DNA of 64,000 nucleotides from an uncultured Pelagibacteraceae bacterium (lineage in GTDB: Bacteria > Pseudomonadota > Alphaproteobacteria > Pelagibacterales > Pelagibacteraceae), in assembly GCA_902634775.1 (NCBI GenBank), contig CACPLG010000001.1:1-64000 (forward strand), given 5' to 3'. This document shows, one piece after another, positions 37,746 to 47,307 of the stretch. Positions within the stretch are counted from its first letter, which is position 1. Each line of letters begins with the position of its first letter. The notes under the pieces were generated by a model. That model had not been told where the DNA came from, made no database searches, and worked only from the letters and a program-made list of their open reading frames with translations. Both the position numbers and the translations under genes were made by a program.

Positions 37746-38477
37746 TTATAAAGATTTTTTAATATTTAACATTCCTTCTTTTATAAAAATTACTTTTTTA
37801 TTAAGAATTTTGTCTAAGTTTATAACTTCGGAAACATATTTTTTCCTAGAATTGATAAAGGAAAAGGTTTCAGCCATGTCCTCTGATATTGAATATTTTG
37901 CATATTCTGAAAAGAAACCATTAGTATTACTAAGTTTCACCAGACTATACGCCTCTGGATTTGTTGAACTACCAGAGTAATAAAAATTTGGATTATTAAA
38001 TTTAGCCCAAACTGTATCTGGGAAAAATTTTTTATAATTATTTTCTACAATATGAAATACTTCATGATGAATTACTCTTTCAAAATCATCATCGTTTGTA
38101 TTGATATTTAATAAAATTGTTTCCATCTCTGGGTTAGCAAAACCAAGAGCATTAATTTCACCAACTTTTAATTCCTCGCATAAAACGATATATTTAAGTT
38201 TAATTTTTTCAAAAAATTCCTTTTTAAAAATATTAAACTCATTTTTAGTTTTTATATATTTTTTCTCAACTTTATAGTTATTTGATTTTTTACAGCTAAC
38301 ATTATTTATTCCTGAATTAGTAACGAAGTCTTTTTTAGGGGTAAGGTATCTCAAATTATTTTCTTTATCTATTTGATAGATCTTCAGATTAGGTATTTTA
38401 ATTAGTTCATAGATTTGGTCAGCTTTAGACTGAAAAATTGTGAAGAATAATAATAATATTAAAATATTTAATTTCAT
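37746..38477 (-). CDS. Putative secreted zinc metalloprotease
   Basis: A 243-residue protein with a signal peptide (residues 1-19). It carries HHEVFHIVENN near residues 133-143, an HExxH zinc signature, followed about 45 residues later by conserved acidic residues in SISEDMAETFSFI, resembling the gluzincin third ligand. This is consistent with a small periplasmic metallopeptidase. I do not recognise the family, so activity is inferred from the motif alone. It lies directly upstream of the cyclophilin gene on the same strand. Confidence 0.68.
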   Translation of the reverse strand: MKLNILILLLFFTIFQSKADQIYELIKIPNLKIYQIDKENNLRYLTPKKDFVTNSGINNVSCKKSNNYKVEKKYIKTKNEFNIFKKEFFEKIKLKYIVLCEELKVGEINALGFANPEMETILLNINTNDDDFERVIHHEVFHIVENNYKKFFPDTVWAKFNNPNFYYSGSSTNPEAYSLVKLSNTNGFFSEYAKYSISEDMAETFSFINSRKKYVSEVINLDKILNKKVIFIKEGMLNIKKSL

Positions 38478-38528
38478 TTTTTGAATATAAACATATTAGA
38501 ATTTAATATCATATGGTACATTAAAGAA

Positions 38529-38654
38529 ATGAAAAAAAAGAAAAAGAGAGAGTCAGATCCTAAATCAGTTCCAAATCTTTTTACTAGTAAATATATTGTA
38601 TATTATTACGGGTTTTTTTGGACAGTGCTTATATCGATTGTTGTATTTTCGTGA
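38529..38654 (+). CDS. 41-residue single-helix membrane microprotein
   Basis: An ATG-started ORF too short for ordinary ORF lists. It encodes a strongly basic N-terminus (MKKKKKRESDPK) followed by one hydrophobic segment (YIVYYYGFFWTVLISIVVFS). Its TGA stop overlaps the GTG start of the agmatinase-family gene in GTGA, a classic coupling arrangement, and no other promoter or ribosome site is visible for that gene. That linkage is the main reason to believe it is translated. It could be a leader peptide or a small membrane protein. Confidence 0.6.
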   Translation: MKKKKKRESDPKSVPNLFTSKYIVYYYGFFWTVLISIVVFS

Positions 38655-39613
38655 AAAAAAAAAATAAAAATCCTATCCAACCTGTAAGTGGAACAGTAGT
38701 TCCTAGGTTTGCTGGTCCGAGTACTTTTGCAAGGTTACCAGAGTTAAGAGATGTAGAAAGTTGCGATGTAGCAATTGTTGGTATTCCTTTTGATGCAGGC
38801 ACAAGCTATAGACCAGGCGCAAGATTTGGTCCCCAAAGCATAAGACAGGCTTCAAGGCATTTAAGAACTAACTACCACCCAAATTATGATGTTGAACCAT
38901 TTAAAGTTCAGCAAGTTGCTGACGCTGGGGATATTACTTGTAATCCATTTAATATTGATGAAGCAATAAAACAAATAGAAAAAGGAGCTTACGATTTACT
39001 TAAAAAAACTGGGAGAATTATAAGTATGGGAGGAGATCATACGATAGCATTTCCACTTTTAAGAGCAATCAACAAAATAAATGGAGGACCGGTAGCACTT
39101 GTTCATTTCGATGCTCATTTAGATACATGGGATACTTACATGGGCGCTCCTTATACTCATGGAACACCTTTTCGTAGAGCTAGAGAAGAAAATTTATTTT
39201 TAGATGATGCATCAATGCACGTTGGTATAAGGGGACCACTCTACAGCAGAGATGATCTTAAAAACGATGAAAGTTTTGGATTTAAAACAATTCATTGCGA
39301 TGAATTTCAAAGCGAGGGAGTTGATAAAATTGTTCAAAGAATAAGAAAAAGAGTAGGCGACAATCCATTATATTTATCAATAGATATAGATGTACTTGAC
39401 CCAGCATATGCACCAGGTACGGGAACACCTGAGATAGCAGGTATGTCTACAAGAGAAATGGTAAACGTAATAAGAGGATTATCGGGAATGAAACTGATTT
39501 CAGCGGATGTTGTAGAAGTCTCCCCTGCTTATGATCACGCTGAGGTAACATCACTAGCCGCAGCAACAATAATCTATGAAATTACTAATTTATTTGCAAA
39601 AGTAAAAGGATAA
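38651..39613 (+). CDS. speB: Agmatinase/guanidino-acid ureohydrolase family
   Basis: A 320-residue arginase-superfamily enzyme. All three manganese motifs are present: GGDHTIAFP, FDAHLDTWD and SIDIDVLDPAYAPGTGTPE. Family members hydrolyse agmatine, guanidinobutyrate or guanidinopropionate to urea plus amine. I chose the GTG at 38651, which overlaps the stop of an upstream microprotein gene, over a TTG at 38618. An aldehyde dehydrogenase gene follows after 14 bases, compatible with polyamine or guanidino catabolism. Substrate choice within the family is uncertain. Confidence 0.88.
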   Translation: MKKKNKNPIQPVSGTVVPRFAGPSTFARLPELRDVESCDVAIVGIPFDAGTSYRPGARFGPQSIRQASRHLRTNYHPNYDVEPFKVQQVADAGDITCNPFNIDEAIKQIEKGAYDLLKKTGRIISMGGDHTIAFPLLRAINKINGGPVALVHFDAHLDTWDTYMGAPYTHGTPFRRAREENLFLDDASMHVGIRGPLYSRDDLKNDESFGFKTIHCDEFQSEGVDKIVQRIRKRVGDNPLYLSIDIDVLDPAYAPGTGTPEIAGMSTREMVNVIRGLSGMKLISADVVEVSPAYDHAEVTSLAAATIIYEITNLFAKVKG

Positions 39614-39627
39614 GTTAATTTCTCGTC

Positions 39628-41064
39628 ATGTCTGACAAAAAAAAATTTTATATTAACGGTAAATGGGTTTTACCGAAAAGTAATAAAAGCATTAAAGTAA
39701 TTAATCCAGCAACCGAAGATGTATGTGCGGAGATATCCTTAGGATCAAAAGAAGATGTTAATGATGCAGTTTTGTCCGCAAAAGATGCTTTTAAAACATG
39801 GGCATTCTCATCAAAAAAAGAAAGATTAGAACCATTAGAAAAATTATATGAATTATATAAAAAAAGATGGTCAGATATAGCCGGGACCATAACTACAGAA
39901 ATGGGAGCTCCAAAAGATTTTTCAACTAAACTGCAAGCAGGAACTGGCGCAGCACATATTAAAACTTTCATTAGATATCTTAAAGAATTTGACTTTGAGA
40001 AACCTCTAGGGGAGCATGCAAAAAATCAAAGACTTATTTATGAACCTAAAGGTGTATGTGCTTTAATAACACCTTGGAACTGGCCAATGAACCAAACTTG
40101 TTTGAAAGTGATGCCTGCTTTAGCGTCAGGTTGCACTATGATACTAAAACCATCTGAAGTAGCACCATTATCAGCAATGATATTAACAGAACTAATTGAT
40201 GAAGCAGGTTTTCCACCAGGAGTTTTCAATTTAGTTAATGGAGATGGCGCAACAACTGGAGATGCTTTAACAAGTCATCCAGATATAAACATGATCTCAT
40301 TTACAGGATCAACAAGAGCTGGGGCTTTAATATCGCAAAATGCTGCTAAAGATTTCAAAAGAGTTAGTCTTGAACTTGGTGGAAAAGGAGCAAATATAAT
40401 TTTTAAAGATGCAGACCCTGAAGCTATCGAGAGAGGAGCTTTGAGATGCTTTAGAAATTCGGGACAGTCATGTAACGCTCCAACAAGAATGCTTGTCGAA
40501 AAAAGTATGTATGACGAGGCGGTCGAAAGAGTAAAAAAATTTACAAATAGCATGAAAGTTGGAGATCCTAAAAAAGAAGGTGAACATATCGGTCCAGTAG
40601 TATCTGAAGTACAGTACGAAAAAATACAATCACTTATTCAAAAAGGTATTGATGAAGGTGCTAAACTTGTAGCAGGAGGAGTTGGAAAACCTGATGGAAT
40701 AGATAAAGGTTACTTTGTTAAACCTACAGCCTTTGCCGACGTTAATAATCAAATGGAAATTGCAAGAACTGAAATTTTTGGTCCAGTGCTTTCAATTATA
40801 TCCTTCGAAAACGAGGAAGAAGCAATAAGAATTGCAAATGATACTGATTACGGTCTAACTAATTACATTCAAACAAAAGATAAAGAAAAAGCCAATAGAG
40901 TTGCGAGAAGACTTAGATCTGGAATGGTAGATGTTAACGGAGCTGGTATAGCAGTCGATGCCCCATTTGGAGGGTTCAAACACTCTGGTATAGGTCGTGA
41001 GGCAGGAAAAGAAGGCTTATTAGAATTTTTAGAAGTTAAATCAGTTGGAGGATGGGCTAATTAA
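39628..41064 (+). CDS. NAD(P)-dependent aldehyde dehydrogenase
   Basis: A 478-residue class I/II aldehyde dehydrogenase. The catalytic glutamate is in SLELGGKGANII, the cysteine in FRNSGQSCNAPTRML near residue 290, and the NAD-binding ITPWNWPMNQTCLKVMPALASG is intact. Next to a ureohydrolase it may oxidise an aminoaldehyde such as 4-guanidinobutyraldehyde or 4-aminobutyraldehyde, but the family also covers many other aldehydes. It overlaps the convergent ArgE-type gene by 8 bases. Confidence 0.88.
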   Translation: MSDKKKFYINGKWVLPKSNKSIKVINPATEDVCAEISLGSKEDVNDAVLSAKDAFKTWAFSSKKERLEPLEKLYELYKKRWSDIAGTITTEMGAPKDFSTKLQAGTGAAHIKTFIRYLKEFDFEKPLGEHAKNQRLIYEPKGVCALITPWNWPMNQTCLKVMPALASGCTMILKPSEVAPLSAMILTELIDEAGFPPGVFNLVNGDGATTGDALTSHPDINMISFTGSTRAGALISQNAAKDFKRVSLELGGKGANIIFKDADPEAIERGALRCFRNSGQSCNAPTRMLVEKSMYDEAVERVKKFTNSMKVGDPKKEGEHIGPVVSEVQYEKIQSLIQKGIDEGAKLVAGGVGKPDGIDKGYFVKPTAFADVNNQMEIARTEIFGPVLSIISFENEEEAIRIANDTDYGLTNYIQTKDKEKANRVARRLRSGMVDVNGAGIAVDAPFGGFKHSGIGREAGKEGLLEFLEVKSVGGWAN

Positions 41065-42247
41065 ATTTTGATTTTTCTTTAACACCGTCTAAAAATTTAA
41101 GGCATTTTTTCAATTCTTCTAACTTAATAAATTCATCAACTTTGTGCGCTTGTTCAATTGATCCAGGACCACAAACGACTGTGCTAATCCCAATTTCTTG
41201 AAAAAGGCCTGCCTCTGTACCAAAAGACACAACCTCACGTGAATTATCTCCAGTAATGCTAGATACTAATTCACAAGCTTCCGAATTTTTTTCTCTATCA
41301 AAACCTATGATTTCTCCGATTACTTCCTTTCGTATATCAGATTTTGGATAAACTTTTTGCATTTCTGGAAGTAGTTCTTTCTCTATGAATTTATCTATTT
41401 CGTTATTAACAAATACTCCATCCTCTTTTACAACTGGTCTTAATTCCCAATCAACCTTACATTTGTCAGCAATTACATTTCTAGCAATTCCACCTGAAAT
41501 ACCTCCTATTTGTAAAGTAGTATATGGTGGATTGAATACAGAATTTTTAGGTTTTCTTTTTTTTAAAACTTCTCTTAATTGCATAAGTTTTTGAATAAAT
41601 TTCGAAGCATACTCTACTGCATTAACTCCTTGTTCAGGCTGTGAACCATGACCAGCAAGACCATAAAAATGTGTTGTGTATTCATAACAACCCTTGTGAG
41701 CATCAATTATTTTCATACTAGTTGGTTCTCCAACAATACACAAAGAGTCTTTTATATTTCTTTTTTTTAATTCATCTATTAAAAGGGGCGCTCCTTGGCA
41801 CGCTGTCTCTTCATCAAAGGTAAAAGAAAAATGGATATCTCGATCTAATTTTTCAGAGGAAAATACTGGTGCATAGGCTAACACACAAGCTAAAAAACCC
41901 TTCATATCACACGATCCTCTTCCAAACAATTTCCCATCCTTAATTGTTGCTTTAAAAGGGTCTGTTGACCAACTTGTTGTTACAGGCACCACATCAGTAT
42001 GACCCGAAAAAATTATAGATTTTTTTCCATTCCTTTTTTTTGATTTTAAAGTTGAAAATAGGTTCACTCTTTTTTTATCATTATCAAATACTTTAAATGA
42101 TGATGCTCCGAGATCATCTAAAATTTTTTCACAATAATTTATAATTGAGTTATTATCTTCACCTGAAATAGTTTTAAATCCTATCAAATCAGAGAGGATT
42201 TTAATTGAATTGTTGTATAATTTATCTGAATTATTTTCTGTACTCAT
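41057..42247 (-). CDS. argE: Acetylornithine deacetylase-like M20 metallopeptidase
   Basis: A 396-residue zinc amidohydrolase. Metal ligands are in IFSGHTDVVPV, GRGSCDMKGF and TFDEETACQGAP, and the dimerisation domain lies at about residues 185-290. ArgE removes the acetyl group of N-acetylornithine to give ornithine. Other M20 enzymes act on different acylated amino acids, so the name reflects family resemblance. N-acetyl-diaminobutyrate deacetylase of ectoine catabolism belongs to another family, so this gene is not an obvious replacement. It is a single gene on the minus strand. Confidence 0.87.
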   Translation of the reverse strand: MSTENNSDKLYNNSIKILSDLIGFKTISGEDNNSIINYCEKILDDLGASSFKVFDNDKKRVNLFSTLKSKKRNGKKSIIFSGHTDVVPVTTSWSTDPFKATIKDGKLFGRGSCDMKGFLACVLAYAPVFSSEKLDRDIHFSFTFDEETACQGAPLLIDELKKRNIKDSLCIVGEPTSMKIIDAHKGCYEYTTHFYGLAGHGSQPEQGVNAVEYASKFIQKLMQLREVLKKRKPKNSVFNPPYTTLQIGGISGGIARNVIADKCKVDWELRPVVKEDGVFVNNEIDKFIEKELLPEMQKVYPKSDIRKEVIGEIIGFDREKNSEACELVSSITGDNSREVVSFGTEAGLFQEIGISTVVCGPGSIEQAHKVDEFIKLEELKKCLKFLDGVKEKSKFN

Positions 42248-42274
42248 TCGTAAAAAGAATTATATATTAATTCC

Positions 42275-42616
42275 ATGAAAGAACAAATATCCTATGATCA
42301 ATTTGATAAGATAGATTTAAGAATCGGTACTGTAATTTCAGTCAAAAAAAATGAAAAAGCTCGAAAACCTTCACTAGTTGTAAAGGTTGATTTTGGAAAA
42401 GAAATAGGCATAAAACAATCTTCTGCCCAAATTACACATTATTATAATGAGGAAAATTTGAAAGATAAACAGGTTATTGGTGTCTGTAATTTTGCAGAAA
42501 AAAATATTGCTGGAATTGTTTCCCAGGTTTTAATACTTGGTGCAATAGACCAAGAAGGAAAAGTAGTATTGCTTCATCCTTCTCAGAAAATTGAAGACGG
42601 GTTACCGGTAGCTTAA
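42275..42616 (+). CDS. csaA: CsaA-like tRNA-binding OB-fold protein
   Basis: A 113-residue single-domain protein. YDQFDKIDLRIGTVISVKKNEKARKP opens the OB fold, and VIGVCNFAEKNIAGIVSQVLILGA is the tRNA-binding core shared with the EMAP II and MetRS C-terminal domains. CsaA of Bacillus binds tRNA and helps secreted proteins. The gene is divergent from argE with a 27-base gap, so both promoters must sit there or inside the coding parts. Confidence 0.88.
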   Translation: MKEQISYDQFDKIDLRIGTVISVKKNEKARKPSLVVKVDFGKEIGIKQSSAQITHYYNEENLKDKQVIGVCNFAEKNIAGIVSQVLILGAIDQEGKVVLLHPSQKIEDGLPVA

Positions 42617-42705
42617 TTTGTTAGTAAATTTGCGACAAATGATAAATTTATTTAATTATTTTATTATGTTATGTCAGCTTACTTTTTACTCAAAAATAAT
42701 TTGAT

Positions 42706-45375
42706 ATGAAACCAGGAAATAAAAACTCTTATAAATCACTTACTTCGATTAACATTAATGAAAAAGAATATAATTATTTTTCTTTAAAAATTGCAGAACA
42801 AAATGGTTTAAAAGGTATAGTAAAACTTCCAAAATCATTAAAAGTTTTATTAGAAAATTTATTGCGGTATGAAGATGGTAAGACAGTCACCAAAGATCAA
42901 ATTCTTGCTTTGCAAAAGTGGTTAAAAGATAAAAAGTCTGAGACAGAAATTGCATATAGACCTGCTAGAGTACTTTTACAAGACTATACAGGAATACCTG
43001 CAGTTGCAGATTTAGCCGCTATGCGTGAGGCTGTTAAAGAAAAAAATAAGGATCCACAAATAATTAATCCATTGTCATCTGTTGACTTAGTAATCGACCA
43101 TTCGGTACAAGTCGATAAATTTTCAACACCAGACTCATTAAAAAAAAATGTAGAGATTGAATTCCAGAGAAATGCTGAAAGATATTCTTTTTTAAAATGG
43201 GGTCAACAAGCTTTTGATAATTTTAGAATAGTTCCACCAGGGACTGGGATATGCCATCAAGTTAATCTTGAGTATCTTTCTAAAGTAGTATGGAAAGAAA
43301 AATTTGATGATAAAGATTACATTTTTCCAGATACTTTAGTAGGAACTGATAGTCATACTACCATGGTAAATGGTTTGTCTGTTCTTGGATGGGGAGTAGG
43401 AGGTATAGAGGCTGAGGCTGGTATGCTGGGGCAACCTATTTCTATGTTAATACCTGAAGTAATTGGTTTTGAAATAACAAATAGACTTCCAGAGGGCACA
43501 ACAGCTACAGACTTAGTTTTGACAGTTGTCAAAATGTTGAGGGATAAAGGGGTTGTTGGAAAGTTTGTGGAATTTTATGGAGAGGGACTTAAAAATTTAA
43601 CTTTAGCTGATAGAGCAACTATAGCTAATATGGCTCCAGAGTATGGAGCAACTTGTGGTTTTTTTCCGATTGATGACGAGACTTTAAAATATTTAGAATT
43701 CTCTGGCAGAGACAAAAATCAAGTAGAGATAGTTAAAAGATATGCAAAAGAACAAGGGTTATGGGTAAGTGACGATATAGTTTTTACTGATACTCTTAAG
43801 TTAGACATGTCTACTGTTGTTCCAACCATCTCAGGGCCTAAAAGACCTCAAGATAAAGTTTTGTTAACAGAGGCTTCAAAAAATTTTGATTTAAATTTTA
43901 AGAATATTACTAAAAGAGATACATTTTCTACTTCAAAAGTTGATGGGACAGATTATGAAATCAAAGATGGTTCTATTTTAATAGCCGCAATCACTTCGTG
44001 TACTAATACATCAAATCCTAATGTATTAATTGGCGCAGGTTTGCTTGCAAAGAAAGCTTGTGATCTTGGATTAATGACAAAGCCTTGGGTAAAAACTTCT
44101 CTTGCACCAGGATCTCAAGTAGTTACAGATTATTTAGAAAAGGCTGGGTTGAACGTTTATTTGGATAAGTTAGGGTTTAATCTTGTTGGCTATGGTTGCA
44201 CAACTTGTATTGGTAACTCTGGTCCATTGCCTGAAAATATATCCTCAGCTATACAAAAAAATAATATTTATGCTGTTTCAGTTCTATCTGGTAATAGAAA
44301 TTTTGAAGGGAGAATTTCACCATTGATTAAAGCTAATTATTTGGCATCACCACCTCTAGTAGTAGCCTATGCAATTGCCGGACATATGAAATTTGATTTT
44401 TATAAAGATTCGTTAGGAAAATTCAAAGATGGAAAAGATATTTTCTTAAAAGACATTTGGCCGTCTAATAAAGAAATTGAAAATACGTTAAGCAATTCTC
44501 TAAACGCAGATATGTTTATAAACAGATACTCAAATGTATCTAAAGGACCATCACAATGGCAAAATATCAAAACAAAAGAAAGCAGCATTTATGAATGGGA
44601 TGACAATTCAACTTATGTAAAAAAACCTCCATTCTTTGATAATCTTAAAGATAGCCCAGATGGATTTAAAGATATTATAAACGCAAGACCCTTATTAATT
44701 TTAGGAGATATGATTACGACAGATCATATTTCACCAGCTGGCTCTATTCAAAAAGAAAGTCCTACAGGCGATTATTTTATGAAAAATCAAGTTTTACAGA
44801 AAGATTTTAATTCTTACGGTTCTAGGAGAGGCAATCATGAAGTAATGATGAGAGGAACTTTCGCAAATATAAGAATTAGAAATGAGATGGCACCAGGGAC
44901 TGAGGGAGGGTTTACTAAACTTTATCCAGAAGAAAAAATAATGCCAGTTTTTGAAGCAGTAGAGGAGTATAAAAAAAGAAAAACTGATTTAATAGTTATT
45001 GGTGGTAAAGAGTATGGAACAGGCTCTTCAAGAGATTGGGCAGCTAAGGGTACAAAACTTTTAGGAGTAAAATCTGTATTTGCTGAAAGTTTTGAGAGAA
45101 TTCATAGATCAAATTTAATTGGGATGGGAATATTACCATTGCAATTCATAGATGGCATGGACAGAAAAAAATTAAGTCTTAAAGGTTCAGAAATTATTTC
45201 AGTAAGTGGAATAGAAAATGGGTTAAATCCTGGAGATAAATTATCTGTTGAATTCAAGTATCAAAATGGAGAAATAAAAAAAATCAAAATGCTGTGTAGA
45301 ATTGATACTAACAATGAGTTGGAATATTATAAACATGGCGGAATTCTTCAATACGTTTTAAGAAATACAATTTAA
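42706..45375 (+). CDS. acnA: Aconitate hydratase A
   Basis: An 889-residue 4Fe-4S TCA-cycle enzyme interconverting citrate and isocitrate. The cluster cysteines are in SCTNTSNPNVL (about residue 433) and GCTTCIGNSGPLP, and the C-terminal swivelling domain contains KEYGTGSSRDWAAKG. Length and architecture match AcnA/IRP rather than AcnB. The 89-base region upstream separates it from csaA. The small membrane TPR-like gene starts 2 bases after the stop. Confidence 0.98.
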   Translation: MKPGNKNSYKSLTSININEKEYNYFSLKIAEQNGLKGIVKLPKSLKVLLENLLRYEDGKTVTKDQILALQKWLKDKKSETEIAYRPARVLLQDYTGIPAVADLAAMREAVKEKNKDPQIINPLSSVDLVIDHSVQVDKFSTPDSLKKNVEIEFQRNAERYSFLKWGQQAFDNFRIVPPGTGICHQVNLEYLSKVVWKEKFDDKDYIFPDTLVGTDSHTTMVNGLSVLGWGVGGIEAEAGMLGQPISMLIPEVIGFEITNRLPEGTTATDLVLTVVKMLRDKGVVGKFVEFYGEGLKNLTLADRATIANMAPEYGATCGFFPIDDETLKYLEFSGRDKNQVEIVKRYAKEQGLWVSDDIVFTDTLKLDMSTVVPTISGPKRPQDKVLLTEASKNFDLNFKNITKRDTFSTSKVDGTDYEIKDGSILIAAITSCTNTSNPNVLIGAGLLAKKACDLGLMTKPWVKTSLAPGSQVVTDYLEKAGLNVYLDKLGFNLVGYGCTTCIGNSGPLPENISSAIQKNNIYAVSVLSGNRNFEGRISPLIKANYLASPPLVVAYAIAGHMKFDFYKDSLGKFKDGKDIFLKDIWPSNKEIENTLSNSLNADMFINRYSNVSKGPSQWQNIKTKESSIYEWDDNSTYVKKPPFFDNLKDSPDGFKDIINARPLLILGDMITTDHISPAGSIQKESPTGDYFMKNQVLQKDFNSYGSRRGNHEVMMRGTFANIRIRNEMAPGTEGGFTKLYPEEKIMPVFEAVEEYKKRKTDLIVIGGKEYGTGSSRDWAAKGTKLLGVKSVFAESFERIHRSNLIGMGILPLQFIDGMDRKKLSLKGSEIISVSGIENGLNPGDKLSVEFKYQNGEIKKIKMLCRIDTNNELEYYKHGGILQYVLRNTI

Positions 45376-45377
45376 TA

Positions 45378-46019
45378 ATGTCTGAAGATATAGAAATAAT
45401 TAATCAAAATACAAGAATTGAAAAAATTAAAAATTTTTTTTCTAATAACTACAAAAAACTAATCGGTGGAATAATACTTATATTATTATTTCTATTTTTA
45501 TATTTTGGTTACCTAGAATACAAAAAAAGACAAAAAGCTGAAATTGCTGAAATTTATAACCAAATTACTCTAAAAGAATTAACAACAAAAGATGTTGGCG
45601 ACATTAAAAGATTAATTGAAATTATAGAAAAGAAAGATCCAGTTTATTCTGCATTATCATTATACTTTATTGTTGAAAACAAGTTGGTGAATGACCAAAA
45701 AAAAATTAATAATTTTTTTGATTTAGCAATAGATTCTCAAATAGAAAATGAACTTAAAAATCTCATTATTTACAAAAAAGCTTTGTATAATTCAGATATT
45801 GTATTAGAGAATGAATTACTTGAAATATTAAATCCTATACTAAAATCTGAGAGTGTATGGAAATCTCATGCACTTCTTCTTATGGCTGATTATTTTGCCC
45901 ATAATAAAGATCTGATAAAATCTAAAGATTTTCTGGAAGAGATCTTAAATTCTGAGATAGCTAATAAAGAAATTAGATTAGAAGCAGAAAGAAGGCTTAA
46001 GAGGAGCTTTGGTGGTTAA
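45378..46019 (+). CDS. Membrane-anchored TPR-like protein (YfgM/DUF2133-like)
   Basis: A 213-residue protein with a short basic cytoplasmic tail, one transmembrane helix (about residues 27-50) and a periplasmic helical domain resembling the TPR_21 proteins found upstream of bamB in many proteobacteria (YfgM, an ancillary SecYEG chaperone). It overlaps bamB by 8 bases, preserving that ancestral gene order. The usual der GTPase gene does not follow bamB here. Role as an envelope-protein chaperone is inferred from neighbourhood and topology. Confidence 0.8.
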   Translation: MSEDIEIINQNTRIEKIKNFFSNNYKKLIGGIILILLFLFLYFGYLEYKKRQKAEIAEIYNQITLKELTTKDVGDIKRLIEIIEKKDPVYSALSLYFIVENKLVNDQKKINNFFDLAIDSQIENELKNLIIYKKALYNSDIVLENELLEILNPILKSESVWKSHALLLMADYFAHNKDLIKSKDFLEEILNSEIANKEIRLEAERRLKRSFGG

Positions 46020-47307
46020 AAAATATTTTTATTTTGTTTTATTTCTGTCTCTTATTAACTGTTCACTGAATCCAAATTCAAAGTTTTGGACAAAAGAAAA
46101 AAAAATTCTTGTTGATAAAAGCTCGGAAACAATATCATTAATAAAAAAAAATAAATCCTTAAATGAATTTAATCAAAATTTTAAAATTTCGCTTCCAAAA
46201 AATTTGAAACAAGAACTTAACCAACAACTAAATAATGATGGATATATAAATTTTGATGCAAATCTTGAAAAAATCTCAAAATTCAATTTTAAAAAGATAA
46301 ATTCATTTTCAAATTTTGAGCCTGAAATATTATTAGACAAAAACAACTTATTTTATTTTGATAGCAGCGGGTCTATTGTAAAATTTAACAGTAATTCAGA
46401 TTTAGTATGGAGAATTAACCACAACTCTAAACCAGACAAAAAGTTACAACCAATATTATTTTTTGGCATAAGTGAAGATAATTTGTTTATCGCTGATAGT
46501 ATCGCAAATTATTACGTAATTAACAAAAATAACGGTGAACTTAAGTGGAAAAAAAAACACTCCTCATCATTCAACTCACAAATAAAAATTTTTGATAAAA
46601 AAGCTTTAGTCATTGATATGGAAAATCAACTAAGATGTTTTTCTATAGAAACAGGTGAATTAATTTGGTCAGTCAAAACTCAAGGATCTATTTTAAGATC
46701 TCAAAAAAAACAATCTTTAATCTTAAATAAGGGCAGAGTCTATTTTAGTAATTCTATAGGCGATGTAACTGCAGTTGATATTCAAAGTGGAAAAATAATT
46801 TGGCAAACTCCCACTCAATCAAATATTACTTTTGCCAGCACATATTTCCTTAAATTATCTGATATAGTGTCTGACGAAAAATCAATTTTTGTTTCAGACA
46901 ACAATAACCAATTTTTTTCAATTGATTTATTGTCAGGCACTATTAATTGGAAACAAGATTTAAGTTCTGAGCTAAGATCAGCATTAATTGGTGATTATTT
47001 AGTTACAATTTCTGACGATGGTTTACTTATAGTCATGAATAAAGAAACTGGCCAGATTATAAGAATTAACGATCTGCTTAAAAATATTAAAGAGAAAAGA
47101 AAGAAGAATTACCAGCCAATAGGTTTTTTGATTGGAAAATTTAACATTTATGTTTCAACGAATAATGGAAGAATCTTAGTGGTGAATTTTAAAGAAGGTA
47201 AAATTGAAAAAACATTAAAATTAGATAATAATAAACTTCAAAGACCTGTTTATTTTAATAAAAGTTTATATATTGCAAAAGATAATTCGATCATTAGATT
47301 AAAATAA
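46012..47307 (+). CDS. bamB: BamB-like outer membrane assembly lipoprotein
   Basis: A 431-residue beta-propeller with several PQQ-type repeats (NLFYFDSSGSIVKFNSNSDL, NYYVINKNNGELKWKKKH, RCFSIETGELIWSVKT, VTAVDIQSGKIIWQTP). The N-terminus is a lipoprotein signal with cysteine about residue 19 (SLINC); the asparagine before the cysteine is atypical. BamB supports the BAM complex that inserts outer membrane proteins. The start is GTG at 46012, overlapping the upstream gene; TTG at 46009 is possible. The stop overlaps the next ATG by one base. Confidence 0.85.
   Translation: MVKKYFYFVLFLSLINCSLNPNSKFWTKEKKILVDKSSETISLIKKNKSLNEFNQNFKISLPKNLKQELNQQLNNDGYINFDANLEKISKFNFKKINSFSNFEPEILLDKNNLFYFDSSGSIVKFNSNSDLVWRINHNSKPDKKLQPILFFGISEDNLFIADSIANYYVINKNNGELKWKKKHSSSFNSQIKIFDKKALVIDMENQLRCFSIETGELIWSVKTQGSILRSQKKQSLILNKGRVYFSNSIGDVTAVDIQSGKIIWQTPTQSNITFASTYFLKLSDIVSDEKSIFVSDNNNQFFSIDLLSGTINWKQDLSSELRSALIGDYLVTISDDGLLIVMNKETGQIIRINDLLKNIKEKRKKNYQPIGFLIGKFNIYVSTNNGRILVVNFKEGKIEKTLKLDNNKLQRPVYFNKSLYIAKDNSIIRLK

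Noticed and set aside
38618-39613. Longer agmatinase start at TTG 38618
   Set aside because: The GTG at 38651 overlaps the microprotein stop and keeps the conserved N-terminus without the extra residues.
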